Source: Klebsiella pneumoniae (GTDB lineage Bacteria; Pseudomonadota; Gammaproteobacteria; Eutrophobiales; Eutrophobiaceae). Taken from it: a stretch of 64,000 nucleotides of DNA. The translations under genes were made by a program, and so were the position numbers. The stretch covers positions 124,001 through 188,000 of the forward strand of contig CAMDWI010000002.1 of assembly GCA_945878555.1 (NCBI GenBank). Reading direction: 5' to 3'. The first letter of the stretch is position 1; each line of letters begins with the position of its first letter. Positions 31,521-45,334 of the stretch are shown one piece after another. Under the pieces are notes generated by a model, which was given only the letters and a program-made list of their open reading frames with translations, was not told the origin of the DNA and searched no databases.

Positions 31521-32090
31521 ATGCGCATGAATAAAAAAGGCCTGCCACCGGAAGACATCGAACTGTTCCGTCAACATGCGGGCAAGGTCAAACCGGTTTT
31601 AAGCAACACGATAGAAGTATACCGACCCGAATCACGCAAAAGGGTCAGACATAGAAACACGGATACTGCCAGCCACCCCGTTCCGATGGGTGCCATGCCT
31701 GATCAGCCAACCTACATACCTGCTGAAATTGATATCAGCGACGAGAATTTTATCCAGTTCAAACGACCCGGCATACAGGATCGGATATTCAGGAAATTGT
31801 TACGTGGCCAGATACCGATCGTGGCTGAGCTGGATTTGCACGGGATGACGGTCTATAACGCAAAAATTGTGCTGGACCAGTTCATGGACCATATACGCCA
31901 CCACGAACGCCAGGTGTGTATCAGAATCATCCATGGCAAAGGTTACGGTTCCCGGGACGGACTGCCCGTCATAAAAAGACAGACCCAACTTTGGTTGCAG
32001 TGCAATATAAACATATTGGCCTATTGTTCCTGTACGCCGGCAGACGGGGGAACGGGTGCGATATACGTTCTTGTGAAAAATTGTGCATAA
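31521..32090 (+). CDS. Smr-domain protein (SmrB/YfcN-like)
   Basis: A 189-residue cytoplasmic protein. The N-terminal half is charged and lacks a clear domain; the C-terminal Smr domain shows ELDLHGM (residues about 102-108), IIHGKGYGS near 135 and GGTGAIYVLVK near 174. SmrB in E. coli cleaves mRNA at collided ribosomes to start rescue; the LDLHG and HGKG motifs match that nuclease group. Ends 108 bases before rpfG, and the gap is AT-rich, probably containing the rpfG promoter. Confidence 0.85.
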   Translation: MRMNKKGLPPEDIELFRQHAGKVKPVLSNTIEVYRPESRKRVRHRNTDTASHPVPMGAMPDQPTYIPAEIDISDENFIQFKRPGIQDRIFRKLLRGQIPIVAELDLHGMTVYNAKIVLDQFMDHIRHHERQVCIRIIHGKGYGSRDGLPVIKRQTQLWLQCNINILAYCSCTPADGGTGAIYVLVKNCA

Positions 32091-32198
32091 TTTACTCAAT
32101 TTAATTCAACTTCTGACGATAATATATTAATTTAGAACAGATTTTTTATTTATACTTGACTAATATCTGCTCTGTCCTTTGTTTGCAGGAAATAACTT

Positions 32199-33284
32199 AT
32201 GTCGACAGTACTTTTTAAAGATGCAAAGAACTACCCCCTGATCGCGGAGGTCATGGTCATCGATGATCAGCTGACCAGCCGTATCATCATGGAAAGCATC
32301 GTTAAAAGCATCGGTGACAATATCCGCGTCAGCACATACGATAATGCCGTTTCTGCCCTGCGGGTCGCAGAAGAAAGCCCGCCAGACCTAATTATTGTTG
32401 ATTACAAGATGCCTGAAATGAACGGGGTCATGTTTACCCGCAAGATCAGGGCAATGCCAAAGTGTATGGATGTACCCATCATTATATTCACCATCATTGA
32501 TGACAAATCAGTCATGTATGAGTCTCTGGAAGCTGGCGCCACTGATTTTCTGACCAAACCGATTGATCATTATGAATGCAAGGTACGCTGTCGCAATCTG
32601 TTAACCATGCGCAGACAGCAGATAATTATCCGTGAACGCGCGAGCACACTCGAAACCTTGATACTCAACGCGACCCACTCTGTACACGCCAGGGAAAAGG
32701 AAACACTGGCCCTGTTAACACGTGTATCAGACATCAAGGGTAACTACACCGGTTTCCATCCTGCCAGAATCGGAACAATATCGCGAATTATCGCCAAAGA
32801 ACTTGGTATGGATAACAATTTCTGCGAACTGATAGAAATTGCAGCACCCTTGCATGATATTGGCGAAATGCGCATCCCGGACGAGATCATGATGAAATTT
32901 GGTCTGTTGGACAAGGAAGAAGTTGAAACCATGAAACAACATACCCGCCTCGGACATGATCTATTAATACGCAATACCTCACCTATTCTCAAATTCGCTG
33001 CGTCTATCGCCCTTAACCACCACGAACACTATGACGGCTCCGGATATCCGAATGGTCTGTCTGAAATCAATATTCCTATCGAAGCGCGTATCGTGACCGT
33101 CGCAGATGCATTTGATGCCATGACCAGTTACAGAACGTACCGACCGCTGCACTCGGTTGATGAAGCAGTACAGGACCTGATCAGAAAAAAAGGCAAGGAA
33201 TATGATCCTAATTGTGTTGAAGCATTGATTAAAAATATCAACGTTATAAATACGATTCAAAGCAATAAGATTGTTACGAAATAA
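32199..33284 (+). CDS. rpfG: RpfG-type response regulator with HD-GYP cyclic-di-GMP phosphodiesterase domain
   Basis: A 361-residue two-domain protein. The receiver domain (residues about 17-135) has the acceptor Asp68 in [10 protein letters not shown] and the Lys in FLTKP. The HD-GYP domain (about 165-345) has His-Asp at 219-220 ([12 protein letters not shown]) and [14 protein letters not shown] at 274-287. This arrangement is RpfG, which degrades c-di-GMP when phosphorylated by RpfC in response to DSF fatty-acid signals. Its stop is four bases from the rpfC start. Its base composition is like the surrounding chromosome, unlike rpfC and rpfF. Confidence 0.92.
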   Translation: MSTVLFKDAKNYPLIAEVMVIDDQLTSRIIMESIVKSIGDNIRVSTYDNAVSALRVAEESPPDLIIVDYKMPEMNGVMFTRKIRAMPKCMDVPIIIFTIIDDKSVMYESLEAGATDFLTKPIDHYECKVRCRNLLTMRRQQIIIRERASTLETLILNATHSVHAREKETLALLTRVSDIKGNYTGFHPARIGTISRIIAKELGMDNNFCELIEIAAPLHDIGEMRIPDEIMMKFGLLDKEEVETMKQHTRLGHDLLIRNTSPILKFAASIALNHHEHYDGSGYPNGLSEINIPIEARIVTVADAFDAMTSYRTYRPLHSVDEAVQDLIRKKGKEYDPNCVEALIKNINVINTIQSNKIVTK

Positions 33285-33288
33285 ATCC

Positions 33289-35799
33289 ATGGAAAGCCAA
33301 AACCCATCACAAAAAAATCTTCGCAAAATTAATAGCGAGTTTGAGCAATCAATCATTAGATTAATAGCATGTTCTGTATTGTTAATTTATACATCGATAT
33401 CTTATTCAAAAGGTGATATTACCCACCATAGCATAGTAACTATGTACATAGCATCTATTCCATTTTGTTTACTATTTATTGCATGGACTTATTTTGATAA
33501 AGCAATTAGTCATAAACGCTTATTTCTGGCCATGTTAGTTGAAATAGGTACTACGACTTATGCATTAGCACTGTCAGGTGAAGGAGCTGCACCACTCATT
33601 GTTGTGTACTTCTGGCTTATTTTTGGAAACGGATTAAGACACGGCAGGAAGTATCTTTTTTATCACACTTTATTGACCATATTTGGCTTTATAATTGTCA
33701 TGAATACAAGTCCATTCTGGTCTAATCACCTATATGTAAGCAGCGGCATTTTATCTGCAATGATAGTGCTCCCACTATATATAGGTGCACTTCTAGGACG
33801 ACTACATAATGCAGTGATTGCGGCTGAAACCGCTAATAATGCGAAAAGCCAGTTTCTCGCAAACATGAGCCATGAAATACGAACGCCGTTGAATGGCGTT
33901 ATAGGCATGAGTGACATGTTATCAACCACAAATCTGGATGCCACCCAAAAGGAATTCACTACAACAATCCAATCATCAGCTAAAACTCTTCTTTCACTAA
34001 TAGAAGATATTCTTGACTTTTCGAAAATAGAATCAGGAAAAATAGAAGTCGATAATATAAATTTCGACTTATACAACACAGTCAGAAACGTAGTATCAAT
34101 ACTTTCACCAATTGCTGACAAAAAAGGTCTCAAGTGTAGATTACACATCACACCTGAAACCCCTTACAATATTATCGGTGATGAAAAACTTATTAAACAA
34201 GTCTTAATCAATCTAATCGGTAACGCAATTAAATTCACAAATGATGGTTCCGTTGAAATTAACATTTCAACTAATTATATCAAAAGTACAATTGCACAAA
34301 TTAGATTTGAAATATCTGACACTGGTATTGGCATATCCCCAGAAGCACACAAAAATATCTTCGAAAAATTCACGCAGGCTGATGCTTCTATATCAAAAGT
34401 CTATGGTGGAACTGGTTTGGGAACCACTATAGCACGTACCTTAGTCGAGTTGATGGGTGGCGAGATAGGATTCGTCAGCAAAATCAATGAAGGAAGCACA
34501 TTTTGGTTTGAAATACCACTATCATTACAACCTAGTGAAATTGCAGAACCACAGGCTGCATTAATTGACCATTCGCGAATTTTACTTGTTGCAACCCAGG
34601 GCTCAAGACATAACGAACTTATCCAATACCTAAAAGATTGGCAACTAAAATGGGATCATGCAGCAACAAGCTTAGATGCTGAGAAAATGATTCTCTCTGC
34701 GAAAAATAATTATAAATACAACATTATACTCGTTGATGACGCTAAACTTGATGTTGACCCAATAACTTTTGCCAATAAAATAAAATCTGAGAAATTTAAT
34801 AAAGACATAGACCTTGTCTTATTTACTGACAATTTTTATAAAAGCCACATACCAATATTAAATGCAGGTTACTTTTGCATACTCAATACACCAATAGATA
34901 AGAGATTGTTATATAACACTCTGCATGCGACCAGCATTGAGTCAAGCGTTAAAGATAATGTTACTAAATTAATAAATCATCAGCCTAAAGGTAAAACAAA
35001 AACAAAATTATCGATTTTAATTGGAGAAGATAATCAGACAAATCAAAAGGTTATTAAGAAGATACTTGAGTATGCTGGCCATAATGCCATTGTCGTATCA
35101 GATGGCGAAGAGGTCTTGGATGCATTAGAGCATAACGATTTTGATTTAATGATTCTTGATATGTTCATGCCAAAAATGGGTGGGCTAGATGCATTAAAAG
35201 TATATCGCTTCACCGTACCCAGTACTAAGGTAATTCCAGTTATTATTCTTACAGCCAATGCTACGCAAAAAGCAATGAAGGAATGTGATGATATTGGTAT
35301 TGATGCGTTTTTAACCAAGCCAGTTGAGTCCGTAAAGCTATTAAATACAATAGATGCGTTAACCTTAAATAAGGTTAAATCGAATCAGAGTAATGAAATA
35401 AATTCTAATCCACGACCACATATTTCTGCCGGAGTATCGCAGGTAATAGACTTATCCACCCTAGACACATTGGCAAAACTTGACAATGACGTCTACTTTA
35501 TGCATGACTTAATTCACGGATTCATCAGCGATTCTTCCAGAATTATCGATAAAATAAAAATTGCAATTGAGAACAGAAACATTGTTGAAATTCAAGATCT
35601 TGTTCATGCATTAAAGGGAAGCGCCAGAAGCATAGGCGCTACCGCATTAGCAGATCATGCATCTGAGATTCATGAAATATCTAAATCTTATCCAAGTTCA
35701 CAAATATCAAATAAATACTTCATTCTCGAAAGCACATTCGACTCCACGCAAAATGCACTAGTAAACTACCTGGAACAGTTGAAATCTGCGGCTCTATAA
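33289..35799 (+). CDS. rpfC: RpfC-type hybrid sensor histidine kinase (DSF receptor)
   Basis: About 836 residues from the ATG at 33289 (a TTG at 33271 is less likely). Five hydrophobic segments (residues about 20-170) form the RpfC-type sensor. HisKA has His195 in [15 protein letters not shown]; the ATPase has its N-box in [20 protein letters not shown] and [11 protein letters not shown] degenerate receiver-like stretch is followed by a full receiver with acceptor Asp in [12 protein letters not shown], then a phosphotransfer domain with His about 773 in [12 protein letters not shown]. It should pass phosphate to RpfG. The gene is much more AT-rich than rpfG. Confidence 0.92.
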   Translation: MESQNPSQKNLRKINSEFEQSIIRLIACSVLLIYTSISYSKGDITHHSIVTMYIASIPFCLLFIAWTYFDKAISHKRLFLAMLVEIGTTTYALALSGEGAAPLIVVYFWLIFGNGLRHGRKYLFYHTLLTIFGFIIVMNTSPFWSNHLYVSSGILSAMIVLPLYIGALLGRLHNAVIAAETANNAKSQFLANMSHEIRTPLNGVIGMSDMLSTTNLDATQKEFTTTIQSSAKTLLSLIEDILDFSKIESGKIEVDNINFDLYNTVRNVVSILSPIADKKGLKCRLHITPETPYNIIGDEKLIKQVLINLIGNAIKFTNDGSVEINISTNYIKSTIAQIRFEISDTGIGISPEAHKNIFEKFTQADASISKVYGGTGLGTTIARTLVELMGGEIGFVSKINEGSTFWFEIPLSLQPSEIAEPQAALIDHSRILLVATQGSRHNELIQYLKDWQLKWDHAATSLDAEKMILSAKNNYKYNIILVDDAKLDVDPITFANKIKSEKFNKDIDLVLFTDNFYKSHIPILNAGYFCILNTPIDKRLLYNTLHATSIESSVKDNVTKLINHQPKGKTKTKLSILIGEDNQTNQKVIKKILEYAGHNAIVVSDGEEVLDALEHNDFDLMILDMFMPKMGGLDALKVYRFTVPSTKVIPVIILTANATQKAMKECDDIGIDAFLTKPVESVKLLNTIDALTLNKVKSNQSNEINSNPRPHISAGVSQVIDLSTLDTLAKLDNDVYFMHDLIHGFISDSSRIIDKIKIAIENRNIVEIQDLVHALKGSARSIGATALADHASEIHEISKSYPSSQISNKYFILESTFDSTQNALVNYLEQLKSAAL

Positions 35800-35808
35800 T
35801 TTTTATAC

Positions 35809-36714
35809 CTACGCTATACTTCTTATATTTTCCTTATTATTGATATCTACAAAAGCCTGTTTTGTCTGAGATCGAATTAATCGATCCATCAACCTAAGAT
35901 CTTTATCATTAATTTGCATTGTTACATCGACCCAATATCTGCAGACATCAAGCAACTCCTGATAAGATATGTTATTTACTTTGTCGACAACATTCTTCAA
36001 TGCAAGTACACCTTTTCGATGTTTATTACACTCTTTTATGTAATTATAAACACCCTCTGTACCTTTGCCTGATTCTTCTAGTTGATCTACTACTCCAATT
36101 TCAAATAGACGTTCAGCAGAATATTTATGTCCATTTAACATCATCTTCTCAACCTGCTTCTGTGGTAGTCTTTGTGATAAAAGATGATATCCACCCATCC
36201 CTGGAAATATATTGAAAAGTATTTCCGGGAACCCCATTCCTACTTGTCTTTCAGCAATAATCACATTACAACTTAACGCCACTTCAAACCCTCCCCCCAT
36301 TGCATCACCTCGAATTAATGAAATTGTAGTGATCGGCTGTCTACAGCCAACAATAAAACCATAAATTGTATCGATACAGAGTTTTGCATATTTTAGTAAA
36401 CCCTCTTTATCTTTATTTTGTACACAATCTTTAAATAAAGAAAGATCGCCTCCCATACTGAAAATTCCATTTATTTTTGAATCTAATACCAAATAGTCAA
36501 TCTTCACATTTTCACCCTTGAAGGGCAATTTCCCATCGTTAACCTCAAGCATTATCTGGAGACTTCTTAGTTCTTCAACAAGCGTTGGGTTATAACAAGG
36601 GCGAGGTGATGGACTTTGATAAATCCATGCAACTCCATATTCCGGGTCAATCTTAACTTCGATTTGGGTATAGTTTCTAAGTTGCGCCTCATTTGTTAGA
36701 TTAACAGTGGTCAT
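35809..36714 (-). CDS. rpfF: DSF synthase RpfF (enoyl-CoA hydratase family)
   Basis: A 301-residue crotonase-fold protein. The two Glu needed for DSF synthesis by Xanthomonas RpfF are conserved with the same spacing: Glu144 in GDAMGGGFEVALS and Glu164 in MGFPEILFNIFPGMGGY. This enzyme dehydrates 3-hydroxyacyl-ACP and releases the cis-2-unsaturated acid by its own thioesterase activity. GGAGG lies about 10 bases before the ATG. It ends 9 bases from the convergent rpfC stop. A hotdog thioesterase gene lies upstream on the same strand. Confidence 0.92.
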   Translation of the reverse strand: MTTVNLTNEAQLRNYTQIEVKIDPEYGVAWIYQSPSPRPCYNPTLVEELRSLQIMLEVNDGKLPFKGENVKIDYLVLDSKINGIFSMGGDLSLFKDCVQNKDKEGLLKYAKLCIDTIYGFIVGCRQPITTISLIRGDAMGGGFEVALSCNVIIAERQVGMGFPEILFNIFPGMGGYHLLSQRLPQKQVEKMMLNGHKYSAERLFEIGVVDQLEESGKGTEGVYNYIKECNKHRKGVLALKNVVDKVNNISYQELLDVCRYWVDVTMQINDKDLRLMDRLIRSQTKQAFVDINNKENIRSIA

Positions 36715-36850
36715 GATTATTTATCCTCCGAAGAAATGTCGACTTATATAATTATTATTTAACCGTTTAGAATTAACACTGAAAATTAATCATTTTTAAC
36801 CACACTAATAAACGTCAGTTTATTCCAATTAAAAATGAACAACCACATTA

Positions 36851-37300
36851 TTACTTTTCAATAATCCAATGTGTTGCTTTAGCACTTGCTAGCTCAAAGG
36901 ATTCAGTATCTACAACTGATGCTGTAAAGTTTAATTGTCTTTTATTTTGATTAATGAATTGAGCGAATACCGTAATAACACTTGAGTCATGTCTTATTAT
37001 TTTTCGAAATTTAATCTCTAAACTCCTGGTATAATTCAAAGGAGCGACTAACATACTAAGTGGACCAAGGGTGTTATCAATCGCAGCAGCAATCATCCCT
37101 CCTTGCATGGAACCAAATGGATTCATATATTCCAGCGAGACTGGATAAGATATTATCATCGTGCCTCTTTCTACGTCATACGAAATTACATTGCCTTTCA
37201 TCATCCGAAATACAGGAGGTGGAATATTAACAATTCCCTCACAACTAATAAATTTCTGCTCTAATTCTGCGATTAGTCTTTTCTGAACATTTTCTGTCAT
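36851..37300 (-). CDS. PaaI-like hotdog-fold acyl thioesterase
   Basis: A 149-residue 4HBT/PaaI-type protein (start at the ATG at 37300 with AAGAG upstream). The NPFGSMQGGMIAAAIDNTLG segment near residue 70 is the conserved PaaI catalytic stretch, with Asn and Gly aligned but Gln in the place often held by His, and Asp in AAIDNT. It would hydrolyse acyl-CoA or acyl-ACP thioesters. Its place between rpfF and a second RpfC-like kinase, with the same AT-rich composition, suggests a role in supplying or clearing DSF-type acids, but this is inference. Confidence 0.75.
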   Translation of the reverse strand: MTENVQKRLIAELEQKFISCEGIVNIPPPVFRMMKGNVISYDVERGTMIISYPVSLEYMNPFGSMQGGMIAAAIDNTLGPLSMLVAPLNYTRSLEIKFRKIIRHDSSVITVFAQFINQNKRQLNFTASVVDTESFELASAKATHWIIEK

Positions 37301-37330
37301 AAACACTCTTTCATAAATTTAATAAATACA

Positions 37331-39679
37331 TCAATTAATCAAGCACTTAGTGGCGTAATCCATAAAAGCATTATGTAAATTTACCAAGTTATCGATTTCA
37401 GATTTGGTGATTATGTCACTTGGCTGGCATTCTTTCTTTGATTTCAGCATCCCCGTTATAGTATTACCCAAATCTGTAGCCCCTAATGACAGGGACACAC
37501 CCTGCATTTTGTGTAAAATTGCAAGGATTTTTGAGTAATCTTCGGATATTTGAGCTGCAGATAACCCTGAGAGTAAGTCATCTATTTCAGCACTATATAG
37601 ATTTAATAGTTCTAATGAATATTTTGGACCAAACCATTTAATAATTTGCATAGATGATTGCAATTGGCTCGTACAATCCCCGATGTGATTTCCATGATTA
37701 TTAGCTATAGCAAGAACTGGCGAATCAAATAATCTATATATGCTTCTTAATAGTTTCTCTGGTTCTATCGGCTTCACTAATTTCAGTATAAAAATATGAT
37801 CATATGGAGACGCTACAGTGTCGACATCTGCTGTTAATAATATTATTTTCTCACTACTGTTTGGTTTTATTTTTCTGTACCTTTGTGCCACTTCAATTCC
37901 AGACATATCTGGCATATGACAATCTAGTATGACTAAATCAAAATTTGATTGAAGCAGCTTGTTTAGTGCTTCTGAACCATCTTTAACCAAAGTCACATTA
38001 TGTCCGCTCAGTCCAAATATAATTTTATGTATTTCACGGAGAGTGGGATCGTCTTCAGCAAGCAATATATTTAGAACCCTATCAATCCTGGGCAGTCTTG
38101 TGCTTAAGAGTTTCGATTGCGGCAACAAAACCTCTCCAATTGCTAATGCATTTAATAATGCCTTGGATGATGTTTTCTTGTTTATTGCTGTGACTGCATT
38201 AAGATAATTAATGCGGCTATCTTCGTCTTCAAGCACTTCTATAAGGCTGACATTATTCACATTATCATAATTGTCGAATAACCCCGTATCATTTCCATGG
38301 CATTTTTTATTTATGAAAACCACTCTACCCGCCTCTATTTTATAGTTTTTGTTTGTGATGCCATGATCAAGATCATGCGTCAGTACGTTGATTCCATTTT
38401 CACGATACAATTCAATACAATTCTTGCTGCCTTCGTCATGGCACATAAACTGAACTATTAAGTCCCCTGAAATAGACGGGCTACTGCTATTCTCAATCTT
38501 GAACTCACATTTAAATTTAATTTTTGTCCCATTATCAGCGCTACTTACTAGCATCAGATGTCCGCCCATTAGTTTTGCTAATTCTGCAGATATCGCTAAC
38601 CCCAAACCTGTTCCGCCATATTTTTTTGTTATTGATGTATCGGCTTGCACAAACGGTTTAAATACTTCTTGCTGTGATTCTTCTGCAATACCTATCCCTG
38701 TATCAATAATCTCAAATATTAATTCTTGTTCTAGCTTGGTAGTCTTCCCAGTAGTAACAGATAGTCTGACATGACCTTTCTCTGTAAACTTAACTGCATT
38801 AGTAACAAGATTGATGAGTATTTGTTTTAATTGACCAACAGCACCTGTTACATAACGTTCACAAGTCGGGTCTATAAAAAGGTAAAAGCTGATACCTTTT
38901 TTTTGCACTTCAGGGAGGAGCAACTGCCTCACATCATGTAAAGTCATGAAAAGATCAAATTTACACAAATCAAGACTGTATTGACCAACTTCGAACTTTG
39001 AAATATCCAATATGCTATTCACAATTTGTAACTGAGATATTACAGATGCTCTTATAATATCTAACATACTATAAATTTTAACCGGGAGATCGTACGTGCG
39101 AATCAACTCTGATAAGTTCAAAATGCTGTTAAGTGGAGTCCTTAACTCGTGATTCATATATGCCAATAGACTTTGTTTTGCACGGCTTGCATTTTTCTCA
39201 GACTCCAATGCTAGCGCTAATTTTGCTATTAAAACATATACATATGCTGGCAATATAATGAATGAAAGCAATATACTTATAGTGATGTATATAAGATCAT
39301 TACTTATCCAGACAGGATCAACCACACTAACAATTATAAAAGAAAGGATATTTAGAACTGCTGAAAAAACAAGATACGCACCCCCGTACCGTATTCCAAT
39401 ACCGAACGTTATCCATAAATATACAACAAATAGAGGAGTTCCTGTTTTTCCCATATGGATAATGGCTACTGCCAATAGTATGTTATCAATCAAATTTGTC
39501 ACTACTCGAAACCATACCCTTTTATTGTTTGACCTTGGATATTGGCTGAGATTATATGCGTACAAATATTCAATAACTGCTATCAAAACAAATACTGTTA
39601 ATAGCAAAAAATGTTCTGATATAAGTAACCCCTTATTGATATATTCATGCACTATCGAATATAAAAATATAGCAGCCAC
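37331..39679 (-). CDS. Second RpfC-like hybrid sensor histidine kinase
   Basis: At least 782 residues. A five-helix N-terminal sensor similar to RpfC (GTPLFVVYLWITFGIGIRYGG, ILLSFIILPAYVYVL) leads into HisKA with His177 in AYMNHELRTPLNS, an ATPase domain (LINLVTNAVKFTEKG, DTGIGIA, GGTGLGLAIS), a receiver with acceptor Asp in VILDCHMPDMSG and a C-terminal phosphotransfer domain with His in LHKMQGVSLSLGA. The listed start is a GTG, but about 18 further in-frame codons upstream resemble the rpfC N-terminus; an ATT at 39733 preceded by AAGG may be the true start. No second RpfG is present. Confidence 0.88.
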   Translation of the reverse strand: MAAIFLYSIVHEYINKGLLISEHFLLLTVFVLIAVIEYLYAYNLSQYPRSNNKRVWFRVVTNLIDNILLAVAIIHMGKTGTPLFVVYLWITFGIGIRYGGAYLVFSAVLNILSFIIVSVVDPVWISNDLIYITISILLSFIILPAYVYVLIAKLALALESEKNASRAKQSLLAYMNHELRTPLNSILNLSELIRTYDLPVKIYSMLDIIRASVISQLQIVNSILDISKFEVGQYSLDLCKFDLFMTLHDVRQLLLPEVQKKGISFYLFIDPTCERYVTGAVGQLKQILINLVTNAVKFTEKGHVRLSVTTGKTTKLEQELIFEIIDTGIGIAEESQQEVFKPFVQADTSITKKYGGTGLGLAISAELAKLMGGHLMLVSSADNGTKIKFKCEFKIENSSSPSISGDLIVQFMCHDEGSKNCIELYRENGINVLTHDLDHGITNKNYKIEAGRVVFINKKCHGNDTGLFDNYDNVNNVSLIEVLEDEDSRINYLNAVTAINKKTSSKALLNALAIGEVLLPQSKLLSTRLPRIDRVLNILLAEDDPTLREIHKIIFGLSGHNVTLVKDGSEALNKLLQSNFDLVILDCHMPDMSGIEVAQRYRKIKPNSSEKIILLTADVDTVASPYDHIFILKLVKPIEPEKLLRSIYRLFDSPVLAIANNHGNHIGDCTSQLQSSMQIIKWFGPKYSLELLNLYSAEIDDLLSGLSAAQISEDYSKILAILHKMQGVSLSLGATDLGNTITGMLKSKKECQPSDIITKSEIDNLVNLHNAFMDYATKCLIN

Positions 39680-39761
39680 TAATCCAAGGCGAATCAGGGA
39701 TTGATTAATTTCGTTGGAGTTTACGTTTTTAATACGATTAAACCTTGAAATTTGACAGAAC

Positions 39762-39777
39762 GTTAGATTTATCTAAC
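39762..39777. other. Short hairpin just after ispF
   Basis: GTTAGAT-TT-ATCTAAC, a perfect 7-bp inverted repeat four bases beyond the ispF stop, at the edge of the AT-rich rpf region. It may weakly terminate the ispF operon or mark the island boundary; there is no T-run. Confidence 0.3.
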
Positions 39778-39781
39778 CCGG

Positions 39782-40267
39782 TTAATTTTCGGTTAAACTT
39801 CGAAATATCATGACTACCGCATAAACCGCCACCCCTTCTTTCCTCCCAACAAAGCCCATGCCTTCTGTTGTAGTTGCCTTGATGCTGACTTGGTCTATTG
39901 ATATATCAAGATCCCCGGCAAGCACCATTCGCATCTCCTCTATATACGGCATCAACTTTGGTGCCTGTGCGAGTATCGAAATGTCGGCATTACCTGGCTT
40001 GTAACCCTTTTCCTTTATCACCCCAATTACTTTTCTGAGTAATATCCGGCTGTCTATATTCCTGAATTCCGGGTCAGTGTCAGGAAAGTATTTACCTATA
40101 TCGCCCAGGGCGGCAGCGCCTAGTAATGCATCACACAAGGCGTGTATAACTGCATCACCATCGGAATGTGCCAGCAGGCCCTTTTCATAAGGGATCGTAA
40201 CCCCACCCAGAATGAGTGGTTTGCCTTCGATAAATTTATGGGCATCATAGCCATGGCCAATTCTCAT
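39782..40267 (-). CDS. ispF: 2-C-methyl-D-erythritol 2,4-cyclodiphosphate synthase IspF
   Basis: A 161-residue trimeric MEP-pathway enzyme that cyclises CDP-ME 2-phosphate to MEcPP with loss of CMP. The zinc site is visible in [11 protein letters not shown] (Asp and His) and [17 protein letters not shown] (His). [15 protein letters not shown] near residue 130 binds the cytidine. Length is standard. Its ATG overlaps the ispD stop by four bases. It is the last gene of pyrG-kdsA-eno-ftsB-ispD-ispF. Confidence 0.96.
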   Translation of the reverse strand: MRIGHGYDAHKFIEGKPLILGGVTIPYEKGLLAHSDGDAVIHALCDALLGAAALGDIGKYFPDTDPEFRNIDSRILLRKVIGVIKEKGYKPGNADISILAQAPKLMPYIEEMRMVLAGDLDISIDQVSIKATTTEGMGFVGRKEGVAVYAVVMIFRSLTEN

Positions 40268-40974
40268 AACGGCTTCTCCTGTTGTCTCAGGTAAATCTCG
40301 GCAAGTGTTAAATCTGCAGGGTGGGTAATCTTGATATTGTCAGGGTGCCCCTCGACAAGCAGGGGACTGAGGCCGATCAGCTCGATCGCTTGCGCTTCAT
40401 CCGTAACAGTCGTGTTCTGTTCTACTACCTTTTCCAGGGCTGCTCGCAATGTACCCAACTGAAATATCTGTGGCGTCTGTGCATGCCAGAGCTGGTCTCG
40501 ACTAACTGTTGCAGTAATCCTGTTTCCGGGGTCTGCCCGTTTCATGGTATCGCGCACTGGGACAGCCAATATTGCGCCATCTGCACATAGACTCGTAGCT
40601 CTGATTAATTTTTTTATATCTGCAGCGCGTATACATGGCCTGGCTGCATCATGGACCAGTACCCAATCATCAGTATCTGCCATTTTTTCCAGATACCTTA
40701 ATCCGTTCAGGACTGACTGGTAACGTTCTTCACCACCGATAGTAGTATGGATAAGGGTATTTGAAGTTGTCTGCAAGGATTGCCAGTAATGATCATCTGC
40801 AGCAAGTACAACTACCAGACCCTTGATAGCGTCTATACCAGTAAATCGTTGCAGGGTATATTCCAGTACTGTTTTGCCCGCAAGTGGCAAGTACTGTTTT
40901 GGGATCCCGGCGCCCATTCTGGTTCCGAGACCTGCTGCAGGTATGACTGTCCAACACGTCCGGTGTGTTCCCAT
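40264..40974 (-). CDS. ispD: 2-C-methyl-D-erythritol 4-phosphate cytidylyltransferase IspD
   Basis: A 236-residue nucleotidyltransferase that makes CDP-ME from MEP and CTP. The N-terminal CTP-binding signature is [22 protein letters not shown] with the catalytic Arg and Lys, and the [11 protein letters not shown] segment near residue 105 and the VRDTMKRAD stretch are also conserved. It ends in overlap with ispF, giving tight coupling, and starts 6 bases after ftsB, as in many gammaproteobacteria. Confidence 0.95.
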   Translation of the reverse strand: MGTHRTCWTVIPAAGLGTRMGAGIPKQYLPLAGKTVLEYTLQRFTGIDAIKGLVVVLAADDHYWQSLQTTSNTLIHTTIGGEERYQSVLNGLRYLEKMADTDDWVLVHDAARPCIRAADIKKLIRATSLCADGAILAVPVRDTMKRADPGNRITATVSRDQLWHAQTPQIFQLGTLRAALEKVVEQNTTVTDEAQAIELIGLSPLLVEGHPDNIKITHPADLTLAEIYLRQQEKPL

Positions 40975-40980
40975 GGGCAG

Positions 40981-41283
40981 TTATTCGCGTGGAGTTGAGC
41001 TTATGCTTTCGGGTTTGTCTACAATAATATAAAAGGTTTCACCGGAACGTACCATGCCCATCTCGCTTCTGGCGCGTTCCTCAATGGCTTCCATGCCCTG
41101 CTTCAGATCCATTACTTCCGCTTCGAGTGACAGGTTACGTTCGGTTAGTTTTTCATTTTCGGCAATCTGGGCAGCCTTGATCTCTTCCAGATTCCAGACG
41201 TCAGGCAGGCTTCCGTTACCCTCCCACAGACGGATTTGTAACAAGACCAGCAATGTCAGTAGTGTCAAATTTACAAATTTCAT
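40981..41283 (-). CDS. ftsB: Cell division protein FtsB
   Basis: A 100-residue bitopic membrane protein of the DivIC/FtsB family. One N-terminal membrane helix (NLTLLTLLVLLQIRLW) is followed by a periplasmic coiled coil (residues about 32-70, IAENEKLTERNLSLEAEVMDLKQG) and the GMVRSGETFYIIVD tail typical of FtsB. It joins FtsL and FtsQ in the divisome. Position between eno and ispD is the classic arrangement. Confidence 0.93.
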   Translation of the reverse strand: MKFVNLTLLTLLVLLQIRLWEGNGSLPDVWNLEEIKAAQIAENEKLTERNLSLEAEVMDLKQGMEAIEERARSEMGMVRSGETFYIIVDKPESISSTPRE

Positions 41284-41333
41284 CCGGTAGTCCTGATAAA
41301 TCCGTAAAACGGTGACAGGCCAGGGTAACAGGG

Positions 41334-42647
<1,314 letters not shown>

Positions 42648-42658
42648 TTAATAATATG

Positions 42659-45233
<2,575 letters not shown>

Positions 45234-45334
45234 CTAACAGAGATTACCCGGATTTGCATCCGGACAGATTGTCGATCAGTCCCTGAAATTGACCCTGATC
45301 TACCTGGTGAGAGGTGAGCACGGTCTTGACGCGT

